Assembly (NCBI GenBank): GCA_029263015.1
Contig: JAJCYI010000027.1
Span: forward strand, 1 to 64,000
DNA length: 64,000 bases
Direction of reading: 5' to 3'
Source of the DNA: Saprospiraceae bacterium
GTDB taxonomy: Bacteria > Bacteroidota > Bacteroidia > Chitinophagales > Saprospiraceae
The notes under the pieces were generated by a model. It was not told the DNA's origin and did no database searches. It saw only the letters and a list, made by a program, of their open reading frames with translations. This document shows, piece by piece, positions 26,847 to 35,492 of this stretch. How positions within the stretch are numbered: the first letter of the stretch is position 1; each line of letters begins with the position of its first letter. Position numbers and translations under genes: made by a program.

Positions 26847-26901
26847 GGGCACGAGTGGCACAATCCTGTACACGAATGGAAAAAAGCCGTACACGAATGG
26901 T
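26847..26901 (-). promoter_or_regulatory. Three 21-bp-spaced direct repeats, candidate LytTR binding array
   Basis: GTACACGAATGG occurs at 26868-26879 and 26889-26900, and a variant GGGCACGAGTGG at 26847-26858; starts are exactly 21 bp apart. On the minus strand the two better copies read ACCATTCGT and TCCATTCGT. The first matches 8 of 9 positions of the LytTR site as I recall it ([TA][AC][CA]GTTN[AG][TG], paired at 21-bp period). The array is upstream of the metallophosphoesterase -7 box, and a LytTR regulator is encoded about 2.5 kb away. Confidence 0.6.
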
Positions 26902-26956
26902 AAGGGAGTAGGAAATAAATCCATTTTATTACCTTGCGACAAATAATTGAACTCCT

Positions 26957-29365
26957 ATGGCAACCCGGACCCTTCTCCTCTTTTTTATCCTCATTTTCGT
27001 GGCGCCATCTTCTTTTGCCCAGCAACGGGTCATTGACCAGTTGGAGCCACTCCGTGACACACTACCTCCTTCCATTGAAAAAGTAGATGTATTGATCGCA
27101 ATGGCAAGAGCTTATGGCTATTGCGGCTATTCTGAAAAGAAGTACAAAGTATTGGAAGAAGCCAATGACATATCCAGGCAGATAGGCTATAAGGAGGGAA
27201 TTGGCTTGTGTTTAATTTTCCAGAGCATACAGGAGTTCAATGAAGGGGATATTGACAGATCACTAGAATCAATAGAAAAAGCAACGGCAATTGCAGAAGA
27301 AATAGGCTCAAAAGATTTCAAATTATTTTGTGATTACAACTTAGCAGAATTCTATGTATATGGCAAATCAAACTTCAAAAAGGGAATTGCAATTTCGAAA
27401 AAAGCATTGCTTGAAGCGGGAACCAATGCATCCAAAAAGAACATTGGCAATACACAAAAGATATTGGCCATCAGTTATACCGGAATCGGAGACACGACCA
27501 TGGCCCTGCGTACCTTCCAAACAGCCCTTGAGATCTTTGAATCATACGAAGATTCTCCCGACATAGATCCAGGGCTAGGAACGGAGAGCGCCCAGACGCT
27601 AGACCACGGGGCAATGAATGCTGGCCAAATACATGAATACACAGGGCAGCTTTATACTAACCAAGGAAGACTTGACCTAGCTCTTCTACACTCATTGAGT
27701 GCTTTGCACACTTATGAAGAATGGGAGGCTCCTTTCTTTGAGGGGGGAGTCTCCTTGGGCATAGCTGACATATTACAGCTTCAGGGAAGGCTGGATGAAG
27801 CACTCAAATACCTGCGTAAAGCAAAAGATGATTTCATTTTAATCAATAATACATATTTTGAAGCTCAGGCAAACAGCAAAATAGGTTCTATCCATGCACA
27901 ACTCGGGGACCTTGTCGAAGCCCAAAAGATTACGAAAGAAGCGCTTGGCGCCTTTATTCAAGAGAAAGACAGTCTTGATATGATGGACACTTACAAAAAC
28001 TTGGGGAAGATTGAGCTGTCCCTCAACAATCTTGACAACGCTGAATCCCACTTTACTTCGGCTTTTGAAATCGCAGAAATTCTAAAGGATTCACTTGGGA
28101 TGGGCAAAAATGCTGGAATGCTGGGGAACATTGCTGCACAAAATGGGGATTTTGAATCAGGACTGTCTTATCAAAAAAGGGCATTGTCCATCAAAGAAGC
28201 ATTCGGCAGAATTGTAGAAATGCCCAACACTTTGCTCGACATTTCCAGCCTTTTTGAGAATTGGGACAAACCTGATTCTGCCATCTATTATGCTCAAATG
28301 GCGCTAGATTATTCCGCACAAACCAAAACAACTACCAATTTAAAAAACAGCCATTTGAAGCTAAGTGAGTTGTATAAATCAGATAATGATTTTGAAAAGT
28401 CCCTGATCCACCATCATGCGTTCCATGGATATTTCCAGAAATTGTATACTGAAAATGCACAACAACTGCTGAAAGAGGAACAGGTGCGGCAAAACGTTGA
28501 ATTATTTCAGAAAGAAAAGGCAGCGGCTGAAGCCAATGCAGCGCTCCTATCTCAACGAAATCGTTTGTTTGTTGCACTGGGAACAACCTTTCTTTTTCTA
28601 TTTTTGGCGAGTGGTTACCTTGGATTGCGCTTACGCAGTTCAAAAAAGGAAATCGAATCCCAAAACCAGAAGCTCACCGATCTAAACCAAACAAAGGATA
28701 AGTTTTTTGGTATTATCGCTCACGATATCCGAAGCCCGATGGTTGCGCTGCAAAGCGTTGGCAAACAAATGGAATTTTATTTGAAAAAAGGGCGGTTTGA
28801 CAAACTGGAAAGCCTGGCAAAAATGGTCGAGCAGACTACCCATCAATTGGACGCCCTGCTCGACAACCTATTGAACTGGGCATTGTTGCAGCGTGGCGTG
28901 ATGCCTTTTAACCCATCGATCATTTCCTTAAACAATGTCGTATCTGATGTGTCAAATTTATTTAACGGGGCTATTGAAGCCAAACATATCCATTTCAAAA
29001 AGGAAATCCCTGATGGTATAAAAGTAGTAGCAGACGAAAGCGCCCTCCATACAACCTTACGCAACCTGATGAGCAATGCCATCAAATTTACGCCCGAAGG
29101 AGGTATCGTTTCGATAAATTCAGAAATAGAAAACAGGAGCGTATTGATTAAAATCAAAGACACCGGAACAGGTATTGAAAAAGAAATTTTAGAAAAACTG
29201 TTTTCATTGGAAAGGAAAAGCACCAAAGGTACCGCTGGCGAAAAGGGCACAGGTCTTGGTTTAATATTATGCAAAGAGTTGATAGAAATGAACAAGGGGG
29301 GACTCGCTGTTTTCAGCGAAGTAGGCAATGGCTCGTCTTTTGAGTTCTCTATCCCAAAAAAATGA
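26957..29365 (+). CDS. TPR-containing sensor histidine kinase
   Basis: An 802-residue membrane kinase. The signal peptide ends SSFAQQ. A periplasmic region of TPR repeats follows (ALRTFQTALEIFE, DEALKYLRKAKDDF, SGLSYQKRALSIKE, about residues 30-510). A single transmembrane helix (LFVALGTTFLFLFLASGYLG) leads to a short coiled coil. The HisKA box FFGIIAHDIRSPMVALQS carries phospho-acceptor His589. The ATPase domain has NLMSNAIKFTPEGG (N box), KDTGTGIEKE (G1) and GEKGTGLGLILCKE (G2). The LytTR regulator 71 bp downstream is its evident partner. Periplasmic TPRs suggest it senses a protein or peptide. Confidence 0.93.
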   Translation: MATRTLLLFFILIFVAPSSFAQQRVIDQLEPLRDTLPPSIEKVDVLIAMARAYGYCGYSEKKYKVLEEANDISRQIGYKEGIGLCLIFQSIQEFNEGDIDRSLESIEKATAIAEEIGSKDFKLFCDYNLAEFYVYGKSNFKKGIAISKKALLEAGTNASKKNIGNTQKILAISYTGIGDTTMALRTFQTALEIFESYEDSPDIDPGLGTESAQTLDHGAMNAGQIHEYTGQLYTNQGRLDLALLHSLSALHTYEEWEAPFFEGGVSLGIADILQLQGRLDEALKYLRKAKDDFILINNTYFEAQANSKIGSIHAQLGDLVEAQKITKEALGAFIQEKDSLDMMDTYKNLGKIELSLNNLDNAESHFTSAFEIAEILKDSLGMGKNAGMLGNIAAQNGDFESGLSYQKRALSIKEAFGRIVEMPNTLLDISSLFENWDKPDSAIYYAQMALDYSAQTKTTTNLKNSHLKLSELYKSDNDFEKSLIHHHAFHGYFQKLYTENAQQLLKEEQVRQNVELFQKEKAAAEANAALLSQRNRLFVALGTTFLFLFLASGYLGLRLRSSKKEIESQNQKLTDLNQTKDKFFGIIAHDIRSPMVALQSVGKQMEFYLKKGRFDKLESLAKMVEQTTHQLDALLDNLLNWALLQRGVMPFNPSIISLNNVVSDVSNLFNGAIEAKHIHFKKEIPDGIKVVADESALHTTLRNLMSNAIKFTPEGGIVSINSEIENRSVLIKIKDTGTGIEKEILEKLFSLERKSTKGTAGEKGTGLGLILCKELIEMNKGGLAVFSEVGNGSSFEFSIPKK

Positions 29366-29436
29366 GGCGGTATGCAATGTCCTGTGAAATTGCAGATGTT
29401 TTATTCTCATAATTTTGAATTTTCAATCTTATCCAA

Positions 29437-30180
29437 ATGTCCAAATTCAAAATACTGATAGTCGAAGACGAACCGCTATATGCTTCCAACTTGGAGATGC
29501 TGGTAGAGGAATTAGGGTATGATTGTGCAGGTGTGGCCGACAATGCCGAAGACGCCCTCCATAAAGTTGCTAAACATGCCCCCGACCTCATCTTGATGGA
29601 TATCAATATAGCAGGTAAAACAGATGGCATAGCGCTCGCCGAGCAGATCAATCAAAAAGAAACCGTTCCAATTATTTTTATTACTTCTTTGAGAGACGAC
29701 GAGACGTATGGCAGGGCCAAGGCGATCAGGCCTTATGCTTTTGTGGGTAAACCATTCAATGAAATGGATTTGCAAAGAACCATTGAGTTAGCCGTAAGTC
29801 GTCTTTCAGATTCAGAAGATGAGGGTACAAGCAAAACCTGGTCACAGGATATTCTTTTCAAAAACTGCTTTTTTATCAAAGTGCGTCAGCAATTGATCAA
29901 AGTTCCATTTGAAGAAATCCTTTTCATCGAAGTAGAGAAACACTACAGCACCATTACCACAGGCAACAAAAACTTTGTGGTCCGAATGAGCTTGAACGAT
30001 TTGTTGCAAAAACTTCCAAGTGGGAAGTTCCTGCGTACCCATCGGAGCTACCTCGTCAATGCTTCCAAAATTGAATCGTTTGATCTGGCCGACAGTGTGG
30101 TTTTTGTGTCCGGGCACTCCATTGCATTGAGCAGGGGATACAAAAACCAGGTTTTGGAGCAGTTGAGTTATTTGTTGTAA
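29437..30180 (+). CDS. LytTR-family response regulator
   Basis: A 247-residue DNA-binding regulator. Residues 4-122 are a receiver domain: acidic pocket VEDEP (Glu10-Asp11-Glu12), phospho-acceptor Asp55 in LILMDINIAG, Thr/Ser in FITSLRD and Lys in FVGKPF. Residues about 145-245 are a LytTR domain (LIKVPFEEILFIEVEKHYST, FLRTHRSYLVNASKIESFD, IALSRGYKNQVLEQL). It is encoded directly after the histidine kinase. LytTR proteins bind pairs of direct repeats about 21 bp apart, and such an array lies upstream of the kinase gene. The stop codon is followed without a gap by a long palindrome. Confidence 0.94.
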   Translation: MSKFKILIVEDEPLYASNLEMLVEELGYDCAGVADNAEDALHKVAKHAPDLILMDINIAGKTDGIALAEQINQKETVPIIFITSLRDDETYGRAKAIRPYAFVGKPFNEMDLQRTIELAVSRLSDSEDEGTSKTWSQDILFKNCFFIKVRQQLIKVPFEEILFIEVEKHYSTITTGNKNFVVRMSLNDLLQKLPSGKFLRTHRSYLVNASKIESFDLADSVVFVSGHSIALSRGYKNQVLEQLSYLL

Positions 30181-30339
30181 GGGAGTAGGCAATAAATAAG
30201 CTACCCAATTTTGCGAAGTTATTTTTTCTTGTAAAAGTGCTTGAAAAACTAAGAATAGTGGGGCTATGGTTCTTTTTTCAAGTGTTTTAGAAGGAAAAAG
30301 AACGAGCCAAAATGGGTAGGTTATTTGTTGCCTACTCCC
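30181..30339. repeat. Long imperfect palindrome with conserved apical core
   Basis: Left arm GGGAGTAGGCAATAAATAA..CTACCCA pairs with right arm TGGGTAGGTTATTTGTTGCC and TACTCCC. Inner arms AGTGCTTGAAAAA and TTTTTTCAAGTG also pair. The apex is AATAGTGGGGCTATGG (30254-30269). It begins at the first base after the LytTR stop codon and ends 13 bp before the convergent amidohydrolase stop codon, so it may serve both genes as a terminator. Confidence 0.82.
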
Positions 30340-30352
30340 TAAACTATACAAC

Positions 30353-31636
30353 CTATTCCTCTTCCCGGAAAACCACCTCCCCTCCCTTCATCACCAAAAC
30401 CACCTGCCGCAAGTCGCTGACGTTCTTGGAAGGGTCTCCCGTCACGACCACAATATCTGCCAACAAGCCTTTTTTTATCAAGCCCAATTTATCATCAATT
30501 CCGAACACCCCGGCATTCACGCTGGTGGCTGATTTCAAAACCTCCAATTCAGACATCCCGTATTCCACCATCATTTCCAGTTCCCGCACATTGTCGCCGT
30601 GGGGGAAAACGCCGACATCGCCTCCTGCACAAATAGTAACGCCAGCTTCGAGGGCAGCATTAAAGCTTTTGCGCTTTTGCACAATTCTGGATGGTTCGGC
30701 ATCAATGCCTTTGCGCCAGCCTCGGTATTGTGAAACAGCATCCCCGGCAGCGATGGTCGGGCAGAGTGCGACACCATGTTCAGCCATCAACCGGAATATT
30801 TCCAGTGTGCCGCCGTCGCCGTGTTCAATTGTTTTTACGCCAGCAAGGGTAGCCCGCTTCATGCCTTCTGGGGTTGCAGCATGTGCGACGACAGGCCGCC
30901 CTGAACTCGCTGCCGTTTCGACGATCAATTTCAATTCTTCCGATGAAAAAGTGGGCATCGCTTCTTTGTTTGGCCCCCAGCGGTAGTCTGCATAAATTTT
31001 GACAAGGTCGGCCCCACCGCCAATCTGGCGTCGTACTTCCTTGATGAGTCCGTCCACGCCATCTGCTTCAATAGCGCCAAGCGGCACAGCCACATGAGAG
31101 GCAAAACCTTTGGGACCATAACTCCCTGTGACCACGATGGCAGGCCCAGCCACCAACAACCTTGGCCCAGGGATAACGCCCTTTTCAATGGCTTGCTTCA
31201 ATCCGACATCAGCATAACCTGCACCTTCTGAACCCAAGTCTCGCATCGTCGTAAAACCTGCCATCAATGTTTTTTCAGCATGGACAACGGCGCGGGCAAC
31301 CCGTTCTGCCTGGCTTTCTTTCAGCACCTGGTCATTCCAGGAAGTTTCATCATAAGGGTGCAGCAGTAAATGGGAATGGCCTTCGATGAGGCCTGGGAGC
31401 AATGTGCTACCAGGCAAATTGACCGTCTCTGCACCAATTGGGGCTTTGATGTTCCTGACTTCCCCCGCAGCAACTATATATTCGCCTTCCACGAGCACAG
31501 CCCAGCCCTCGTGCATATTTTCTCCATCAAACACGCGGTCGGGAAGGAGAAGGTACGATTGGCTTTTTGCTGAAAGAAACAAAATCATAAAAATGGAGAA
31601 GAGTAGGATAAAACGGAGAGGAGTTGAGTATTTCAT
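30353..31636 (-). CDS. Secreted amidohydrolase (imidazolonepropionase-like)
   Basis: A 427-residue metal-dependent hydrolase with an N-terminal signal sequence (MKYSTPLRFILLFSIFMILFLSAKSQ). Metal-binding motifs: LLPGLIEGHSHLLLHP (HxH), VKIYADYRWGP near the usual carbamylated-lysine position, RPVVAHAATPEG, KTIEHGDGG and CAGGDVGVFPHG (final Asp). The family end GLLADIVVVTGDPSKNVSDL is present. Length fits a single-domain enzyme, unlike the 1135-residue propeller fusion at 13-16 kb. Relatives are peptidases, prolidases or xenobiotic hydrolases; the substrate cannot be told from sequence. It faces the LytTR gene across a palindrome and has no obvious operon partner. Confidence 0.9.
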   Translation of the reverse strand: MKYSTPLRFILLFSIFMILFLSAKSQSYLLLPDRVFDGENMHEGWAVLVEGEYIVAAGEVRNIKAPIGAETVNLPGSTLLPGLIEGHSHLLLHPYDETSWNDQVLKESQAERVARAVVHAEKTLMAGFTTMRDLGSEGAGYADVGLKQAIEKGVIPGPRLLVAGPAIVVTGSYGPKGFASHVAVPLGAIEADGVDGLIKEVRRQIGGGADLVKIYADYRWGPNKEAMPTFSSEELKLIVETAASSGRPVVAHAATPEGMKRATLAGVKTIEHGDGGTLEIFRLMAEHGVALCPTIAAGDAVSQYRGWRKGIDAEPSRIVQKRKSFNAALEAGVTICAGGDVGVFPHGDNVRELEMMVEYGMSELEVLKSATSVNAGVFGIDDKLGLIKKGLLADIVVVTGDPSKNVSDLRQVVLVMKGGEVVFREEE

Positions 31637-31680
31637 TCATTACAGTTTAGAGTATTTCTAATTGTTGGTGTCTTCCTCTC

Positions 31681-31764
31681 GGTGTCCGACGCCTCTAATG
31701 GCGTCGGACACCTTTGCAAGAATAAAGGGTTAGGTGTCGGACGCCCTGCGAGGCGTCGGACACC
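31681..31764. repeat. Two REP-like GC-rich hairpins
   Basis: GGTGTCCGACGCC (31681-31693) pairs perfectly with GGCGTCGGACACC (31700-31712). A second hairpin, GGTGTCGGACGCC (31733-31745) with GGCGTCGGACACC (31752-31764), has one mismatch. A related hairpin is at 43883-43912. The rest of the 410-bp gap up to the next gene shows nothing I can name. Confidence 0.85.
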
Positions 31765-32047
31765 AGGGGAAGAAAGTGGCTGCATTGATACTTCCGACAT
31801 TTTGAAATGCGCCTGGTAAAAATAGCAAGTGCTCAAAAGTCCAGTATTTTCCTAAATAACTGATAACCGATGGCCTATTTATAGTATTAACCATAATACC
31901 GGCTTGCAGAAACTTATCACATTTTTCATTCATTCAAACAAGAAAAACCCAATTCGTTTTTGTGGTAAAACAAAATTGAGTAACTAGCACAACCAAAATC
32001 AATAACCTCACGGACAAACATCTTTTTTCACCTCTTAATAAATTGAA

Positions 32048-32878
32048 ATGAAAAACCTGACACCTGCCCTTTTCATGCTGACTGTATTATCAACCAGCAA
32101 CTTACAAGCACAAAATTTTAATGCTGAAGCTTCAACTTCCTTCACCGTTTGGACAGTAAATGGCGACGTGAGTTATTCAGCAAAAAAATCATCCGAGGAC
32201 TTAGTCATTTTACCCGGCATGACCTTAAAAGAAGATGCCATTGTCCATGTTGCAAGTAAATCTTCTGTAAAACTGGTTAGAAACAATGACATCGTATCAC
32301 TTAACGCAGAAGACCATTATTCATTAAATGGAGATATGGTCCGTAAAAACATCGCAAAACAATCGGAGGTTACATCGGTCTTTTTTGAAAAACTGATTGC
32401 TTCCAGTAAATATTCAAAAGCCAAAAATAGTCTGACCGCAACAGGATCAGGTTACGGAACCGAAAGCGGGAAACAGGCCAAAAAAGACCAGGGAGGGGGG
32501 TACGGAACCGAAAGCGGGAAACAGGCCAAAAAAGACCAGGGAGGGGGGTACGGAACCGAAAGCGGGAAGCAGGCCAAAAAAGACCAGGGAGGGGGGTACG
32601 GAACCGAGAGCGGGAAGCAGGCCAAAAAAGACCAGGGAGGGGGGTACGGAACCGAAATTTCAGAGAATAAAGCAAAAAAGAAAAAAGCTATTAAACGTTT
32701 GAAAAAAGACCGCATTTATAAAAAAAGCAAGAAGGTTCAAAAGCTTTTAATGAGGGCCGCCACAATGGAGGATATTGATTTACCCTCAGAGGCTGATTTA
32801 TTTTACAAAAAAGCTCTATCAAAAAAACCAAGCGACCCAATTGCCAACCAGATGCACGCCGCATTCTTGGATAAATAA
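32048..32878 (+). CDS. Secreted protein with FecR-like domain and 16-residue tandem repeats
   Basis: A 276-residue exported protein (signal peptide ends NLQAQ). Residues about 25-110 resemble a FecR-type domain (TVNGDVSYSAKK, LPGMTLKEDAIVHVASKSSVKLV). Residues about 135-202 are four near-identical copies of GYGTESGKQAKKDQGG plus a partial fifth, a flexible and strongly basic linker. The tail (RRATMEDIDLPSEADLFYKKALSKKPSD) is helical and TPR-like. The repeat suggests a spacer through the cell wall or binding to acidic polymers; neither is shown. A very strong terminator-like palindrome follows, with a caspase gene converging on the other side. Confidence 0.72.
   Translation: MKNLTPALFMLTVLSTSNLQAQNFNAEASTSFTVWTVNGDVSYSAKKSSEDLVILPGMTLKEDAIVHVASKSSVKLVRNNDIVSLNAEDHYSLNGDMVRKNIAKQSEVTSVFFEKLIASSKYSKAKNSLTATGSGYGTESGKQAKKDQGGGYGTESGKQAKKDQGGGYGTESGKQAKKDQGGGYGTESGKQAKKDQGGGYGTEISENKAKKKKAIKRLKKDRIYKKSKKVQKLLMRAATMEDIDLPSEADLFYKKALSKKPSDPIANQMHAAFLDK
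32450..32656 (+). repeat. 48-bp in-frame tandem repeat, 4.3 copies
   Basis: Four nearly identical 48-bp units (starts 32450, 32498, 32546, 32594) and a 15-bp partial unit. The differences are a few single-base changes (for example GGTTAC/GGGTAC and AAACAG/AAGCAG), which points to recent expansion. Copy number is likely to vary between strains. Confidence 0.92.
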
Positions 32879-32942
32879 TTTAGTTGAACCACAAAAGGCA
32901 CAAAAGAAATAATTCTTTTGTGCCTTTTGTGGTTCAACTAAA
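32879..32942. terminator. Perfect 30-bp-stem palindrome between convergent genes
   Basis: TTTAGTTGAACCACAAAAGG... (32879-32908) is repeated exactly in inverted orientation at 32913-32942, with only ATAA as loop. It starts at the first base after one stop codon and ends three bases before the other. It probably terminates transcription from both sides, but the stem is far longer than a terminator needs. Confidence 0.88.
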
Positions 32943-32945
32943 ATC

Positions 32946-35126
32946 CTAATTTTCCGATAAATATTTTTCCTCGAATGTTTTATACGCAGGGGTATTTTTC
33001 GCATTTTCGAGATCGGTATCTGCTTTTAATTTTTCATAATTATTAAATCCTTTTTCGATTGCTTTTTCAAGCCAAGTGATAGCCTTCTCCCCATCACCAG
33101 AAATGGAATAAAGGCAGGCAATATTATAATAAATCAAATCATTGCTTGAATCAACTGTTGCCCATTTTATATTAACATCAATACAATCATTATATTTTTG
33201 GGTCATATAATACATAAAGCCCAAATTTTCATAAGCAATAAATAAATCTGGATTTAACTCAATAGATTTTAAATACATTTTTTTCGCAAGCCCATGCTCG
33301 CCTTTACTATAATATGTCAAGCCAATGTTGTTGTATAATTCTGCATTATAATCAGGGTTCATGGCGATCACAGACTTATAATAATAAATAGCGTTGTTGT
33401 ATTTTTCCCTTTCCTGAAGAATGTTTCCCATATACCATTTATAGCCTATCTGCATTGAATCTATAGAGGATATTTTCCCACATGCGACTTCTGCCTTTTC
33501 CAAATCATCATGCATAAAATACGATCCAGTTAAATTAAGATAAGGCATCACCCATTTCGGGGAAATATGACTTGCTTTTTTAAACATTAATATTTGTCCA
33601 TCATATAATTTTTTAGCATTATTTGGATCATGGTTTTTATTTTTCTCTAATTTATATAATTCTTTTTTTATCAACCCTATTTCATTATAAATAAACGCAG
33701 CCTCATCATCATACTTCAAAGCCAATTGTTCTTTTTCCAATGCCAAATTAAACAGGGATTCGTCATTATTCTTTTCACCTTCCAGCCGCAACAACAGCCC
33801 TTCGTAATAATATTTTTTGGAAATCAATCGATCATATAAATAATGGGACTTTCCGAGTAATGAAGCTGCTTTATTTAAATAAGCCGGATTGGATTTATAT
33901 TTTTCGCCAAAATTTTTCCAGCGCTCATTCATTTCCGCAGGATCGGCTTTCAAATAGGCATTTATAGATTTTTGGGATTCATCTTGCAGGGCCACGGCAA
34001 AATTCCTTTTCAAAATAAAATGCAAATCTTGCAAGGATTCTTCTGTAGATAAAATATCATACAATTCGCTGGCTGATTTCCCTACCTGCCTTTTTCCACC
34101 AACATCACTGGGCAAAAAATACTGGTCATCCAGTGCGGCGATAAATTCATCATACAATTGTTGAACGGATGTGTCGGCTTTTGCCAATATTTCATCACCC
34201 CTGCCTTTGGTGCTGACGGACGCCAATAAGGGCGGCTGGCCATTCCTTGCCTCACGGAGGGCTGCCAGTTCATCCGAATCCACTTGGGAAAGACTGGTTT
34301 TGGGTGGCCCAACCAACATAGGAAACTGCTGGTATTCAGTTTCCACCGGGATTTTTTCCTTCAGGTATTTATCCAATTCAAAAAGGTGTATCTCGGCATT
34401 ATTATCTACATCTGCCAGGCCGGTGAGTCCATCGATGAGGTGGTAGGAAAATACACCCCTGCCTCCACCCCATTGCTCACCCTCCAAGGAAAATTCATTG
34501 GGTTGACAGGACATGATTTTCACCTGATTCTTAAATTGCTGCGAAAGTGCTGCTGCTGTGGATGTCGCCCCTTCGTCCCCCCCAGCCAATTTGCCAGAAC
34601 GGCAAGCATCTGTAATGAGGGTGACTTTGGCCTTTTTTATTTCAACGAGATCGGCCAGGATGTCGTTTAGGTCATTGACCCGCAAGGCACCGATGCGGTA
34701 ATTGGTCGGAGGGGTATCATAGGCCAACAGAAATCCCCGGTTGCGACTGGTCGCTGTTTCGACATCTCCGTGACCTGAGAAATAGATGATTATCTGGTCG
34801 TTTTCCTGTGCCTCTTCCAACAGCCAATCAAGCTGACTATATATATTGGCAACCGTAGCCTCTTCATTGGTGATAACTTGTATCTGATCGTCCTTGAGTG
34901 CGCCGCCGGACTTTGATTTCAAAAATGCGACAAATTCCTGCGCATCCACATGGGCATATTTAAGGGAAGGGATCCCAGCGTCCTGATAACTGGAAATACC
35001 GATAACAAGTGCATGGACTCTGCCTGCCATACCTGCCGAGCCATCATCAATTGGGGCCACGCCCTTTTGTTGTGCATTGATAAAAAAGGGAAAGAGGAGG
35101 GCTGTTAAAAAAAGTGCTTTCTTCAT
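32946..35126 (-). CDS. Secreted caspase-family (C14) peptidase with TPR repeats
   Basis: A 726-residue protein with a signal peptide ending FINAQQ. Residues about 36-280 are a caspase-like fold: HALVIGISSYQDAGIPSLKYAHVDA, catalytic His119 in IIYFSGHGDVE and catalytic Cys175 in LITDACRSGKLAG, both present. Residues about 400-720 are TPR repeats (AIYYYKSVIAMNPDYNAELYNNIGLTYYSKGEHGLAKKMY type). Bacterial homologues cleave after basic or acidic residues, and some execute cell death or activate partners. The signal peptide places this one in the periplasm or outside. It is divergent from an M48-TPR peptidase gene. A second caspase-fold protein is encoded about 11 kb away. Confidence 0.88.
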   Translation of the reverse strand: MKKALFLTALLFPFFINAQQKGVAPIDDGSAGMAGRVHALVIGISSYQDAGIPSLKYAHVDAQEFVAFLKSKSGGALKDDQIQVITNEEATVANIYSQLDWLLEEAQENDQIIIYFSGHGDVETATSRNRGFLLAYDTPPTNYRIGALRVNDLNDILADLVEIKKAKVTLITDACRSGKLAGGDEGATSTAAALSQQFKNQVKIMSCQPNEFSLEGEQWGGGRGVFSYHLIDGLTGLADVDNNAEIHLFELDKYLKEKIPVETEYQQFPMLVGPPKTSLSQVDSDELAALREARNGQPPLLASVSTKGRGDEILAKADTSVQQLYDEFIAALDDQYFLPSDVGGKRQVGKSASELYDILSTEESLQDLHFILKRNFAVALQDESQKSINAYLKADPAEMNERWKNFGEKYKSNPAYLNKAASLLGKSHYLYDRLISKKYYYEGLLLRLEGEKNNDESLFNLALEKEQLALKYDDEAAFIYNEIGLIKKELYKLEKNKNHDPNNAKKLYDGQILMFKKASHISPKWVMPYLNLTGSYFMHDDLEKAEVACGKISSIDSMQIGYKWYMGNILQEREKYNNAIYYYKSVIAMNPDYNAELYNNIGLTYYSKGEHGLAKKMYLKSIELNPDLFIAYENLGFMYYMTQKYNDCIDVNIKWATVDSSNDLIYYNIACLYSISGDGEKAITWLEKAIEKGFNNYEKLKADTDLENAKNTPAYKTFEEKYLSEN

Positions 35127-35142
35127 AAGGCTTTGGATAAGG

Positions 35143-35184
35143 GTAAAAAGTAAAAAGTAAAAAGTAAAAGGTAAAAAGTAAAAA
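35143..35184. repeat. Heptad tandem repeat (GTAAAAA)n
   Basis: Six 7-bp units, five identical and one with a single change, end 17 bp upstream of the caspase gene start. The rest of the 366-bp divergent gap to the peptidase gene contains no other feature I can support. Confidence 0.85.
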
Positions 35185-35492
35185 TGGGGTTTTGCTATTC
35201 GCTGATTGCTGCGCTGGATTATGTAATAAATACAGGTTCTTTGGCAGACCCAGTGGAATTAGGGTAGACAGGGTTGCAGTACGCTGTACCTCTACTGTCT
35301 TTACATTTTTCATTTCTACTACCAATGTTGCGCCGCTCTGCAGCTAAATTTTTCCATCGAATAATACTCGATACCGCTTTTATGATTGTCTAGCGAGCAA
35401 TTTTCACTAAATTCCCGCTTGGTATTTATATTGATCGTTTTTTCCGCCTGATGTTATCAGTAAGGCGCAATAAATTTTTAAAAAGATATATA

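Noticed and set aside
26744-27025. 94-codon upstream extension of the metallophosphoesterase ORF
   Set aside because: It would cover the candidate operator and promoter and overlap the divergent kinase start; the ATG at 26743 opens a signal peptide.
32370-32715. Antisense ORFs with repeated FRFRTPLPGLFWPAS or SVPYPPPWSFLACFPL
   Set aside because: They arise from the 48-bp repeat being a multiple of three; the sense frame has a signal peptide and a FecR-like domain.
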